Shown here one piece after another: positions 25,396-33,918 of a stretch of 64,000 nucleotides of DNA. Source of the stretch: Thermoplasmata archaeon (GTDB taxonomy: Archaea; Thermoplasmatota; Thermoplasmata; Lutacidiplasmatales; UBA184). The translations under genes and the position numbers were made by a program. The DNA is taken from NCBI GenBank assembly GCA_022750435.1, contig JAKIVS010000001.1, forward strand, positions 38,542 to 102,541, given 5' to 3'. Below the pieces are notes generated by a model that saw only the letters and a program-made list of their open reading frames with translations, was not told the origin of the DNA and did no database searches. The first letter of the stretch is position 1, and every line of letters starts with the position of its first letter.

Positions 25396-27030
25396 TTACG
25401 GAGTGGCCGCTGTCGGCGCGACCCTCTCCCGCGTCTGGTGCGACTCGAGGAAGTTCCTCAGCCGGTTCCACCGGAGTCCGAGGCGTCGCAAGGACGCGTC
25501 GAATAGGACCAGGTCGGCCCGCTCGACGCTTCGGGTCAGCGGGATCGTGAGGAGGCAGACCCCGTACGCGACAGCCACCAGACTGAGGAGCAGCACGTAC
25601 GAACCGACCGGGATCGTGATCAGCAGGAAGAGCGGGACCAGGATCGCCAGCGAGAGGACGAGGGGTTTGGTGAACTGGCTCGCGAACGGGTTCACCCGGT
25701 ACACCTTCCAGATGTACGCGAGGCAGAGGCAGGTGTAGGCCAGTCGCGCGACCGACCACGCAACCGCGGCCCCGATCAAGCCCCAGGTTGGGATGAGCGC
25801 GAAGCTCAGGCCAACGTTGATGAGGAGCGAGCTGCCCGCGGACGTGAGATTGGCGAGCGGGTGGCCGAGCCCGCTCAGGCCGGCGTTCGCCGGCCCGATG
25901 ATGACGGAGATGAAGCTCGCGATGGTCAAGATCCGGAGCGCGAGGATCGCCTGGTTGAACGAAGCGCCGAACACGAACCCGAGGGTCGGTCCCGGTTGGA
26001 AGAAGAAGACGCAGAACACCGGTAGGGTGAGGACGGTCACCCACCGGGCGGACGTCACGTAGCTCTTCCGCAGGCCGTCGAAGTCCCGGGTGCGGCGGAG
26101 GCGCGTGGAGACCGGGAGATAGATGTACAACAGGGCGGAGGCGCCCGCGAGGAACAGCCGCGCGAGGGTCATCCCCGCGGCATAGAGACCAACGATCGCG
26201 GTCGTCGTGTAGAGCGCCAGGATCAGGGTGTCCGCGAACTGGGTGAGCAGATTCAGGCTCCCCGCGCCGAAGAGGGCGATCGACATCGAGAGCAGGGAGA
26301 CGTGCCCGGTCGGGTCGGCCTCGGAGGAGTGGGTGTGGTCCGAGAGCGCCTTCGGGAGCTTCGCCCGGGTGTACACCGCGATCGCGGCGCAGGCGACCCC
26401 CGCGGAGACCGCGTAGGCGACCATGATGCCGAAAAAGCCGGTGTGGAAGGCGAGAGCGAGGGCGAGGAACCCGAGGAACAGGGCCGGGTTGAGGGCCATG
26501 TTGAAGATCGCGTTCGGCGCGACCCGTTCGACGCCCTGGAAGTACGCGGCGAGGACGGTCGAGATAACCGTGAAGCCGATCGCCGGGGCGAACAGCTCGA
26601 AAACGATCGTGAGGCCGGAGTCGTGGAACGCGGCCGCCAGATACGGTGCCGTGACGAACACCACGACGGAGCCGGCGATGGCGGACACGATGCTGACGAT
26701 GAGGGTCAAACGGACGATCTTCAGCCGGGCCTCGACGTTCGGTTCGTAGGAGAGGGCCCGGGAAACGGCGCTCGGAAGGCCGAGCGTCACCACGATGGCG
26801 AGCAGGCTCGACAGCGCGAGGCCCAGCGAGAACTCGCCCCACTGGGAGAGCGAGACGACCCGGGCGATCGTCACCCGGGCGAGAAAGCCGAGGAAGATGA
26901 ACGCGGCCGTCGAGACCGCGAGCGCAGCGGTCCCGCGGCCGAGGGTCCCCATCGTCTCGTCGAGCGCCGGCACGCCCCGCTCGGACTCTTCCGCTCCCTC
27001 CTCCGCGAGGGTCTCCGCCGGTCCGCTCAC
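25396..27030 (-). CDS. Oligosaccharide/polysaccharide flippase (Wzx/MurJ-like)
   Basis: A 544-residue integral membrane protein with about 14 hydrophobic segments, of the polysaccharide biosynthesis/MATE-like flippase group. It would carry lipid-linked oligosaccharides across the membrane for the glycosyltransferases nearby. Typical features are the first helix followed by the SLSQWGEFSLGLALSSL segment, the TLGLPSAVSRAL motif, and the FFQPGPTLGFVFG loop. The GTG at 27030 is one option; an ATG at 26952 (directly before the first helix) is the other. A TATA-like ATTATAAGG on the minus strand lies near 27124-27132. The C-terminal 70 residues are cytoplasmic and basic. Confidence 0.82.
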   Translation of the reverse strand: MSGPAETLAEEGAEESERGVPALDETMGTLGRGTAALAVSTAAFIFLGFLARVTIARVVSLSQWGEFSLGLALSSLLAIVVTLGLPSAVSRALSYEPNVEARLKIVRLTLIVSIVSAIAGSVVVFVTAPYLAAAFHDSGLTIVFELFAPAIGFTVISTVLAAYFQGVERVAPNAIFNMALNPALFLGFLALALAFHTGFFGIMVAYAVSAGVACAAIAVYTRAKLPKALSDHTHSSEADPTGHVSLLSMSIALFGAGSLNLLTQFADTLILALYTTTAIVGLYAAGMTLARLFLAGASALLYIYLPVSTRLRRTRDFDGLRKSYVTSARWVTVLTLPVFCVFFFQPGPTLGFVFGASFNQAILALRILTIASFISVIIGPANAGLSGLGHPLANLTSAGSSLLINVGLSFALIPTWGLIGAAVAWSVARLAYTCLCLAYIWKVYRVNPFASQFTKPLVLSLAILVPLFLLITIPVGSYVLLLSLVAVAYGVCLLTIPLTRSVERADLVLFDASLRRLGLRWNRLRNFLESHQTRERVAPTAATP

Positions 27031-27287
27031 GAAGTTCGTCCCAAGTTCCCGAGCGCGCCGACACCCCGACCGGTCTCGATCGAGTTCACGGAGCCTCGGT
27101 GGCCCGCGACGGAGCCGGGGTCCCTTATAATCACGTGGGCACGCATCGACGCGTATTCGGGGATGAGACAACCGGAGCTTCCGGAGGGGGCCGTCCCCCT
27201 CGGAGGGCGTCGGATTCTCCGAGGGGGGAAGGGGTTGGCCCGGGCGCCCCGTCCGGACGGGACGGGGCGGTTTCCTGCCCGCGCGAC

Positions 27288-28628
27288 CTACACGACCTCG
27301 AAGTTCAGGTAGGTGTTCGTGTCGAGGTCCGCCGACGCCTGGCCGGCGGTCTGCGCCGCCGCGAGCGCCGCGAGCGAGGTGATCCCGGTCGTGCCGGCGA
27401 GGTTCGGGAACACGCTGCTGTTGGTGATCAGCACGACGACCAGGCTCCACCAGGTGTCCTGGTGGCCGAAGTTCGTCGTGATCAGGTGGTCGTGGCCCGG
27501 CAGGGGCACGACGCCGAGGCCCGGCACGTCGATGGTCGCCGGGTGGTCGTAGCAGAGTGCGATCGAGTCCGGGGCGCACATCAGCTGGATGCCGTACGCG
27601 GCGGGGTCGTAGGCAGGCGCGTACGGGGCGCTGGACGGTCCCCACCAGGGCACGAGCACGATGAAGTTCGGCTCATGGCTGGGGGCGATCGGGTCGCGGA
27701 TGTCCGGAGCGCCGATGCCGGCGCCCTGGAGCAGCGGCTCCATCCCGAAGCGGTACATGTGCGTCGCGTTGCTGCTCGTGAAGAAGCCGTTCTCGTAGAG
27801 CGTGTTGACGACCTTCCCGTTCAGGAAGGCCGGCATCTGCTCCGCGAGCTGCAGCGCGTGGCTCGCCGGGGGCTGCGTCGGGTTGTAGGCGCCGCTCGCG
27901 TTCGCGACCGCGAAGTTCAGGAAGTCGTTCGTCCCGAGCGTCGCGCTCACGGCGCCGGCCTTCTGGGCCGCCGTCAGAGCCGCGATCGAGGTGATCCCGA
28001 GCCGGTGGGCGTTGCCGTTGATGCCCGGCCAGTACGTTTCGTTCAGGATCAGGACGACCTTGAGGTTCCACCAGGTGTCCTTGTTGCCCGCGGCGGTGCC
28101 GATCAGGTGGTCGTGGCCGGGGAGCGGGACGGTGCCGAGTCCCGGGACCTGGATCGTCGCCGGGTGGTCCCAGCAGACCGCGATGGTCGCGGGGGCGCAC
28201 ATCTCGCGGATCCCGTAGGCGGCCGGGTAGTACGCGGGGGCGTACGGCGTGGCGGCAGGGCCCCACCACGGCACGAGTACCGTGAAGTTGGGGATGGTCG
28301 CGCGCGCGGTCGGGTAGACGTTCGGCGTGACGCCGATGGCGGGCTGCCCGACCATCGGTTCCATCCCGAAGGTCGCGTTGCTCGCGTTGACCGTGCCGAC
28401 GAAGTTCCCCTGCAGGTAGATCGTGTTCACGATCGACCCGTTCAGGAACGCGGGCATCTGCTCGGACTGGCTGAGCTGATGGTGCGGCGCCGGCTGCGGC
28501 GTCAGGGCTGGCGAGTTCGTCACGAGGCCTGCTCCGGCGTTCGGGACCGCGAGGAGCAACGCGAGCGCGAGCGTGGCGACCACGCTGGCGAAGGCGACTC
28601 CGGCGGCCCGTGTCCTTGGGTTGGTCAT
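27288..28628 (-). CDS. Secreted protein of two tandem repeats, function unknown
   Basis: I do not recognise this 446-residue protein. It has an N-terminal signal peptide (about 1-34) and two repeats of about 190 residues (about 54-245 and 261-446). Both repeats contain EQMPAFLNG, a FGMEP turn, VLVPWWGP, YAPAY-PAAYGI, MCAP, a second Cys four residues later, DHPATI, VPGLG-VPLPGHDHLI and DTWW-L-VVLI-N. The repeated His, Asp and Cys residues could form a metal or redox site in each half. There is no C-terminal anchor, so it is probably released or bound non-covalently. The ATG at 28628 follows GAGG, with ATTATC about 40 bases upstream. Confidence 0.72.
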   Translation of the reverse strand: MTNPRTRAAGVAFASVVATLALALLLAVPNAGAGLVTNSPALTPQPAPHHQLSQSEQMPAFLNGSIVNTIYLQGNFVGTVNASNATFGMEPMVGQPAIGVTPNVYPTARATIPNFTVLVPWWGPAATPYAPAYYPAAYGIREMCAPATIAVCWDHPATIQVPGLGTVPLPGHDHLIGTAAGNKDTWWNLKVVLILNETYWPGINGNAHRLGITSIAALTAAQKAGAVSATLGTNDFLNFAVANASGAYNPTQPPASHALQLAEQMPAFLNGKVVNTLYENGFFTSSNATHMYRFGMEPLLQGAGIGAPDIRDPIAPSHEPNFIVLVPWWGPSSAPYAPAYDPAAYGIQLMCAPDSIALCYDHPATIDVPGLGVVPLPGHDHLITTNFGHQDTWWSLVVVLITNSSVFPNLAGTTGITSLAALAAAQTAGQASADLDTNTYLNFEVV

Positions 28629-28838
28629 TTGACCGTCCTCGAGGGCCGCCGACCCGGTTCGGGCGGATAATCGTCGGTTGTCCATTTTCGGACTACAGTC
28701 GGTCCGGACGTTTTCCGGACGCTCGCCCCCGTTTCCCGTCGTGAAATCTCTGGACAATCGCTCGGTTCTGGGTGGTATTATAGGAGCGGCCGCCTAGTCG
28801 TTCCCTGTCGGCGCTCCGGTGCCGGCAGAGGGCAATCG

Positions 28839-29810
28839 ATGATGGCCACACAGGGCAAGAAAGTCTGGATGGACGGCGCCCTCGTCGACTTCGCCGACGC
28901 GAAGATCCACGTCCTCAACCACACGTTCCACTACGGCGTCGGCGTCTTCGAGGGGATTCGCGGCTACGGCACGTCGAGCGGCCCGGTGATCTTCCGCCTG
29001 CCCGACCACGTCAAGCGGCTCATCGACTCCGCCCGCCTCTACCGGATGCCTGTCCCCTACACCGCCGAGGAGATCGCCCAGGGAGTTCTCGAGGCGCAGG
29101 CGGCCAACGAGATCGTCCCCTCGTACATCCGCCCGATCCTGTACCGCGGGGAGCCGGCGCTCGGCGTGAAGAGCCGCGCGGGGAAGGTCTCCCTCGCCAT
29201 CGGGGTCATCCCGGCGAAGAAGTACCTCGGCGACTCCTCCGAGACCGGAGTCCGCGCCAAGATCTCGCCGTTCCGGAAGCCCCGGTCGGACGCCATCCCC
29301 TCGTTCGCCAAGGCGGACGGCAACTACCTGAACAGCTACCTGGCCGGCGTCGACGCCGCGGACGACGGATACGACGAGGCGATCCTGCTCGACGCGAACG
29401 GCTACGTGGCGGAGGGGACGGGGGAGAACGTGTTCCTGGTGCGCAACGGGACCGTGTACACGCCCGGTCTCGAGTCGGACATCCTGCTCGGCATCACCCG
29501 AATGTCGGTGATCCAGATCGCGAAGGACCTCGGCTACCCGGTCGTCGAGAAACTGATCGGGGTGAACGAGCTTCTCACGGCGGAGGAGGCATTCTTCTCC
29601 GGGACGTACGCCGAGATCGCGCCGATCCGGGAGATCTCCCATTACGCCGTCGGCAATGGGCGCGCCGGACCGGTGACCCGCGACATCATGGACGTCTTCT
29701 ATCGGACCGTTCGCGGCGAGGAACCGAAGTACGCCGCGTGGCTCACACGGGTCCCATCCCTGGCCCGGGCCGTCCCGAGGGCGGCGCGGCGGGAACGCGG
29801 CTCAGCCTGA
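28839..29810 (+). CDS. ilvE: Branched-chain amino acid aminotransferase
   Basis: Transfers amino groups between glutamate and the oxo-acids of valine, leucine and isoleucine using PLP. The 323-residue class IV aminotransferase has HTFHYGVGVFEGIR (28-41), the PLP Lys158 in FAKADGNYLNS, and the conserved YVAEGTGENVFLV and the GITR-SV phosphate-binding segment. Two ATG codons are adjacent (28839 and 28842), with GAGGGC a few bases upstream and TATTATA near 28775. The 9-base overlap of its 3' end with the convergent VOC gene is unusual only in that the last 25 residues are Arg/Ala-rich. Confidence 0.92.
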   Translation: MMATQGKKVWMDGALVDFADAKIHVLNHTFHYGVGVFEGIRGYGTSSGPVIFRLPDHVKRLIDSARLYRMPVPYTAEEIAQGVLEAQAANEIVPSYIRPILYRGEPALGVKSRAGKVSLAIGVIPAKKYLGDSSETGVRAKISPFRKPRSDAIPSFAKADGNYLNSYLAGVDAADDGYDEAILLDANGYVAEGTGENVFLVRNGTVYTPGLESDILLGITRMSVIQIAKDLGYPVVEKLIGVNELLTAEEAFFSGTYAEIAPIREISHYAVGNGRAGPVTRDIMDVFYRTVRGEEPKYAAWLTRVPSLARAVPRAARRERGSA

Positions 29811-30170
29811 GTCGTCGTCGTCCACCACGGGGACGACCGGCGGCGCCGGGTTGGCGCACTTGTGGGTCTCCGGGTCCGGGCGGTAGACGAGCTCGATCCG
29901 GAGTCCGTCGGGTCCCTTCAGGTAGAGCGAGCGTGAGTTGTCGCGCTCCTTCTCAGAGGTCACGTCGATCCGCGCGCGGGTGATGCGGCTGCGGAGACCG
30001 AGCCAGGAATCGACGCGGAGGGCCACGTGGTCGACACCGGAGGGCCGCTCCCCCTTCTTCACATCGCGAAGGCCGAGCACCTGGTCGCCGAACAGGAGGA
30101 ACGTGTGATCGGGGCCCTCGCCGAGGACGTCGAGGCCGAGCTGTTCGACGAAGAACCGGCGCGCCTTCAC
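29802..30170 (-). CDS. VOC (glyoxalase/dioxygenase) superfamily protein, 5' end uncertain
   Basis: A small vicinal-oxygen-chelate protein. The visible part has the second beta-alpha-beta module, with GVDHVALRVD and the metal-binding Glu in LRIELVYRP. The GTG at 30170 is the first canonical start in frame, but coding similarity continues upstream to about 30239: that stretch encodes GFDHVDLRVKDRV, the first strand and first metal His of the fold. No ATG, GTG or TTG occurs in frame between there and a stop near 30260, so the start must be non-canonical (CTG at 30239 is one option) or the frame is shifted. A TATA-like CATATACC lies at 30272-30279. Substrate unknown. Confidence 0.65.
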   Translation of the reverse strand: MKARRFFVEQLGLDVLGEGPDHTFLLFGDQVLGLRDVKKGERPSGVDHVALRVDSWLGLRSRITRARIDVTSEKERDNSRSLYLKGPDGLRIELVYRPDPETHKCANPAPPVVPVVDDDDSG

Positions 30171-30239
30171 GCGGTCCTTGACCCGCAGGTCGACGTGGTC
30201 GAACCCCGTGATTCCGAAATCGGCGCTCTTCCGGACCAG

Positions 30240-30584
30240 TCGGGTCGCCCCCGGCCCCGGTCAACGGGGCCGGTATATGGAGTCGTTGGCGTTCGAGGGG
30301 GACCTCTCATCCGGGACCGGGAACCGGGACGGCTGAGCCGTCGGAATCGGCGCGCGACCGACCGGGAACGGTCGTTCCGGACGGAGGAGCGGACGCACGG
30401 CGACGACCACGTTCGTCCTTTGTCCCGGCGGAGCGACGCAGGCCGCTCCGCCGGTTCTTCGACGACCGTCGTGGAGCAACCACGCCCGAGACGGGCGGGG
30501 AAACGCCACGGGGGGCCCGAAATCGGGTCCGGAAGGGCGACCGCGCCCGTTATATATCGCTATATATACTTTTTATAGTCGTCC
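30240..30584. other. Intergenic interval upstream of tbp
   Basis: About 345 bases between the VOC gene and tbp. It contains the CATATACC element for the VOC gene near 30272-30279 and the AT-rich tbp promoter at 30549-30577. The 260 bases between them are GC-rich; the open frames there are Arg/Pro-rich and carry no domain. I see no RNA gene. Confidence 0.5.
30549..30577 (+). promoter_or_regulatory. Multiple TATA boxes before the tbp gene
   Basis: Three TATA-like elements are stacked: TATATAT at 30551-30557, TATATATA at 30561-30568 and TTTTTATAG at 30570-30577. The first is centred about 31 bases before the ATG at 30585, leaving a leader of about 5 bases; the others would fall at or after the start site. 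Extra binding sites for its own product at the promoter suggest autoregulation of TBP; that is inference. Confidence 0.65.
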
Positions 30585-31196
30585 ATGACGCGAATTCGTA
30601 TTGAGAACGTCGTCGCTTCCACGTCGCTGGGCACGGAACTCGACCTCCCCTCGATCGCGCTCGAATTGGATGGAGCGGAGTACGAGCCCGAGGAGTTCCC
30701 CGGTCTGATCTTCCGGCTCAAAGAACCGAAGACCGCGATCCTCCTGTTCCACTCCGGAAAGGTCGTCTGCACCGGCGGTAAGAGCTGGAAGCAGGTCGAC
30801 GACTCGATCCGGACCGTCTCCGGCCTGATCCGCCGCGGCGGACAGAAGATCATTGCGCACCCGAAGATCGAGGTGCAGAACATCGTCGCGACGGCGAACC
30901 TCGAGAGCGAGATCAACCTCAATTCGATCGCGGTCGCCCTCGGCCTCGACCGCGTGGAGTACGAGCCCGAGCAGTTCCCGGGGCTCGTCTGCCGCATCGA
31001 GGACCCCCGGGTCGTCGTGCTGCTGTTCGGCAGCGGGAAGCTCGTCTGCACCGGCGCGCGCCGGCCCGCGGACCTGGAGCTCGCGGTCCGCAAGATCACG
31101 AAGGAGCTCCAGGACGCCGGGCTGCTCACGCGCGGCCAGTCCCGCGCCGACGCGGCCGGGGACCGGCCACCGGCCCGCGCTCCGCGCGCGACGTAG
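30585..31196 (+). CDS. tbp: TATA-box binding protein
   Basis: The basal archaeal transcription factor that bends DNA at TATA boxes and recruits TFB. The 203-residue protein is two direct repeats of about 90 residues: each has I-x-NVVAS/NIVAT, ELDL/EINL, VEYEPEQFPGL and a GK-VCTGA/GG strand, giving the saddle fold. A C-terminal tail of about 25 residues rich in Arg, Ala and Pro replaces the acidic tail found in many archaeal TBPs. The ATG at 30585 is placed by the TATA boxes just upstream. It is monocistronic. Confidence 0.96.
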   Translation: MTRIRIENVVASTSLGTELDLPSIALELDGAEYEPEEFPGLIFRLKEPKTAILLFHSGKVVCTGGKSWKQVDDSIRTVSGLIRRGGQKIIAHPKIEVQNIVATANLESEINLNSIAVALGLDRVEYEPEQFPGLVCRIEDPRVVVLLFGSGKLVCTGARRPADLELAVRKITKELQDAGLLTRGQSRADAAGDRPPARAPRAT

Positions 31197-31328
31197 ACGC
31201 CCTCCGCGGTGTTCGGCTCCCCGACGGGGCCCGGGGCCGGACCGCCGAGCCGCTCATCTACGGCACGTGGTTGGGCCGTCCCTCGGTCGTTCGGAAACGA
31301 AGACCGAATCTCGTCGTGGAACCCGAAC

Positions 31329-31646
31329 GTGAAGAAGATCAAGCAGAGCTATCCCCAGAGACGCGCGATGTTGTCGACCCCGTTCGTCCCGCTCGCGGAC
31401 GCCGAGTTCCAGAGCCTGGTTTCGAGCGGTGAGGCGATCCCGTGCCAGCAAGGCACGGCCCTCTTGGTCTCGAAGTGGCGCGACGGGCCGGGGCTCGACG
31501 CCGCGACGTTCCTCGCGGCCCTCAAGTCCCAGGGATCCACGATGGAGATTCGTCGGTATCGGCACGACGTCCACATTCGGGTCGTTCGCGGGAAGGCCCC
31601 GGCCGGCGCGAGTACTCCCGCTCGCGCCCGGCGCTCTCCGAAGTAA
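31329..31646 (+). CDS. Small conserved-looking hypothetical protein
   Basis: A 105-residue basic protein I do not recognise. It begins KKIKQSYPQRR and contains a compact alpha/beta region (ADAEFQSLVSSGEAI, then TALLVSKWRDG, then STMEIRRYRHDVHIRVVRG), ending in an Ala/Arg-rich tail. The pattern of a helix, two strands and a last amphipathic strand could be a small nucleic-acid binding domain, but no motif proves it. The GTG at 31329 was chosen because upstream sequence in frame looks non-coding; an ATG at 31368 is also possible. It lies between tbp and the HAD gene on the same strand. Confidence 0.5.
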   Translation: MKKIKQSYPQRRAMLSTPFVPLADAEFQSLVSSGEAIPCQQGTALLVSKWRDGPGLDAATFLAALKSQGSTMEIRRYRHDVHIRVVRGKAPAGASTPARARRSPK

Positions 31647-31710
31647 CCGGCGACGTCCGGCGGGGCGACGACCTCGCAACCGTCATCTCCCTCGCCGGTT
31701 GGTCGACCTC

Positions 31711-32499
31711 GTGGTCCGTCCGGCCGCTCACCGCGTCGACGTCCCTGTACGCGCCGTTCTGTTCGACATGGACGACACCCTGTTCGACCACACGTTCTCG
31801 CTCCGAACGGGCCTCGCGGCCGCGTGGCGGACGGATCCCGCGCTCCGCACCCGCCCGTTCGGCGCCGTGGTCCGGGAATACGAGCGATTGCTCGACGACA
31901 TCCATCCCGACGTCTTGCAGGGACGGAAGAGCCACGCGGAGGCGCGAGCCGAGCGGTTTCGGCGCCTGTTCGAGTGGGCCGGCTCGCCTCGGAGTCCGAC
32001 GGAGCTGACGGCCCTGTCGCACACCTACCGGGAAGCGTACCAGGCCGCTCGGCGCCCCGTCGACGGCGCGCTCCCGCTCCTTCGCTCCCTGCACGGTCGG
32101 GTGACCGTCGGGGTCGTCAGCAACAATCACACCGCCGAACAAAGGGAGAAGGTCGACGCGATCGGGATCGCCCGGTTCCTCGATTTCCTGCTGACGTCCG
32201 AGGACGCGGGCGCGGAGAAGCCGAACCCCGCGATCTTTCGCACGGCCCTCGCCCGTGCCAACTCCTCGCCCGCCGAGACGGTGATGGTCGGGGACAGCTG
32301 GCCGGCCGACATCGTCGGGGCCCGTGCCCTCGGGATTCGGTCGGTCTGGCTCAACCGGCGTCGGATGGCCCGACCCGAATCGGCGCCGGAGGTCCGCGAG
32401 GTCCAGTCGCTGCGACCGGTTCGGTCCCTCCGGGCGCATCTGCTCGCCCCGGACGTCTCTCCGTCGTCGAGGAACTCCCGGCGCGAACCGGGGTTATAG
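31711..32499 (+). CDS. HAD-superfamily phosphatase
   Basis: A 262-residue haloacid-dehalogenase-type hydrolase, predicted to remove phosphate from a small metabolite. Motif I is DMDDT (19-23) with the nucleophile Asp19, motif II the SNN segment of VVSNNHT, motif III the Lys of EKPNPAIF, and motif IV GDSWPADIVGA. A helical cap of about 90 residues follows motif I, as in phosphoglycolate phosphatase and related enzymes. The frame is open upstream; a GTG at 31711 (or TTG at 31699) puts motif I near the N terminus. The C terminus ends about 25 bases before tldD. Substrate unknown. Confidence 0.83.
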   Translation: MVRPAAHRVDVPVRAVLFDMDDTLFDHTFSLRTGLAAAWRTDPALRTRPFGAVVREYERLLDDIHPDVLQGRKSHAEARAERFRRLFEWAGSPRSPTELTALSHTYREAYQAARRPVDGALPLLRSLHGRVTVGVVSNNHTAEQREKVDAIGIARFLDFLLTSEDAGAEKPNPAIFRTALARANSSPAETVMVGDSWPADIVGARALGIRSVWLNRRRMARPESAPEVREVQSLRPVRSLRAHLLAPDVSPSSRNSRREPGL

Positions 32500-32523
32500 G
32501 GAGTCAAGGGCTCGGGCGCGCCG

Positions 32524-33918
32524 ATGGCCTCCCTCCGCGACGCCGAAGACTTCCTCGCGCACGCACTGAGCCGGATTGCCCCTCATACGTCGTACGCCGA
32601 GGTGATGGCCGAACGGTCGGTCGGGCACACGCTTCGCATCGACAAGTCCCAGACCTCCGTCGGCGTCGAGCCCCGAATGGAGGGTGCCGTCTTCCGGGCC
32701 TGGGGTGGGCACGGCTGGAGGGAGGCCGCCTCGAGCGGCCTCGATGCCGCGAGCTTGACCCGGTGTGCCGAGGCGCTGGTGCGCCACCTTCCGGCTGAGT
32801 CGAAGAGTATCCCCCCGCCTGGCGTGTCGGCGACCGGCGACGCCGAGCGGAAGACCGACTCGAAGCGTCCCCTCGAGTCGTTCGGAGTCGAGGAGCGCCT
32901 CGCCCTCGCGCGGGACCTGTACACGATCGCGCTCTCTCCGGGTGGGATTGACAACGCCTTCGTCACGTTCGGCTCGAGCGCGGAGGAGCGACTGTTCCTC
33001 TCGACCGCCGGTGCCCGGCGGTGGCAGCTGATCGACCGGACGCGGGGAACCGTGGTCCCCTTGGCGATGGAGAACGGAAAGGTCGAGTACGACTACCTCA
33101 GCTTCGGCGCGATGGGGGGATGGGAGGTCCTCGACGAGCTGACCGAGGCGCGGATCCTGGAGACCGCCCACGAGGCCAAGCTTCTCCTCCAAGCCGGGTC
33201 CGCCCCCACCGGGGCGATGACGGTGCTCCTCGACCCCCAAACGGCCGGGACCTTCGCCCACGAGTCGTTCGGGCACGGGACGGAGGCGGACCAGCTGCTC
33301 CGGGACCGGTCGTACCTCAAGCCGCTGCTCGGCCAGATGGTCGGGCCCGAGTTCCTCACCCTCGTCGACGACGGGTCGTATCCCGGCGGCTGGGGCTCCA
33401 TCTACTTCGACGACGAGGGGCACCCGGCGCAGCGGACCGTCCTGGTCGACCACGGCCGATTCGTCGAAGCCTTGCACGACCGCGAATCGGCGGCGGCGTT
33501 CCACCGGTCGGCGACCGGCAACACGCGGCGGGCAGATTTCCTGAGCCGACCGTTCGTCCGGATGACGAACACGTTCGTCGAACCCGGGGACTGGTCCCTC
33601 GAAGAGCTTCTTGAGGAAGCGAAGAACGGGATCTTCCTCCAGACGTGCATGAGCGGGATCGAGGACCCGCTCGGGGGCCAAATGCAGATCAAGGTGAAGA
33701 AGGCCCGCCTCATCCACAACGGAGAGCTCGGCGCCATCGGACCGTCGATGGCCCTCTCCGGGAAGGTCCTCGATTTCCTGAAAGGGATCAAGGGGATCGG
33801 CAAGGCCGACGTCTTCTCGATCGGACCCGGCTACTGCGGGAAGGGCCACACCGACCTGATCCCGGCCGGGACCGGGGGATCGTACCTGCTCTCCGAAGCG
33901 TTGGTGGGGCCGGCATGA
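32524..33918 (+). CDS. tldD: TldD metalloprotease subunit
   Basis: The catalytic half of the TldD/TldE zinc protease that trims unfolded or modified peptides. The 464-residue protein has the zinc motif HESFGH (246-251) followed by the metal-binding GTEAD, and the late Cys-containing segment FLQTCMSGIEDPLGGQMQI, with the C-terminal SIGPGYCGKG-HTDLIPAGT-GGSYL. Both partner genes are present and coupled: its stop overlaps the tldE start as ATGA. In bacteria the pair matures some ribosomal peptides and degrades antitoxins; the archaeal targets are unknown. Confidence 0.92.
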   Translation: MASLRDAEDFLAHALSRIAPHTSYAEVMAERSVGHTLRIDKSQTSVGVEPRMEGAVFRAWGGHGWREAASSGLDAASLTRCAEALVRHLPAESKSIPPPGVSATGDAERKTDSKRPLESFGVEERLALARDLYTIALSPGGIDNAFVTFGSSAEERLFLSTAGARRWQLIDRTRGTVVPLAMENGKVEYDYLSFGAMGGWEVLDELTEARILETAHEAKLLLQAGSAPTGAMTVLLDPQTAGTFAHESFGHGTEADQLLRDRSYLKPLLGQMVGPEFLTLVDDGSYPGGWGSIYFDDEGHPAQRTVLVDHGRFVEALHDRESAAAFHRSATGNTRRADFLSRPFVRMTNTFVEPGDWSLEELLEEAKNGIFLQTCMSGIEDPLGGQMQIKVKKARLIHNGELGAIGPSMALSGKVLDFLKGIKGIGKADVFSIGPGYCGKGHTDLIPAGTGGSYLLSEALVGPA

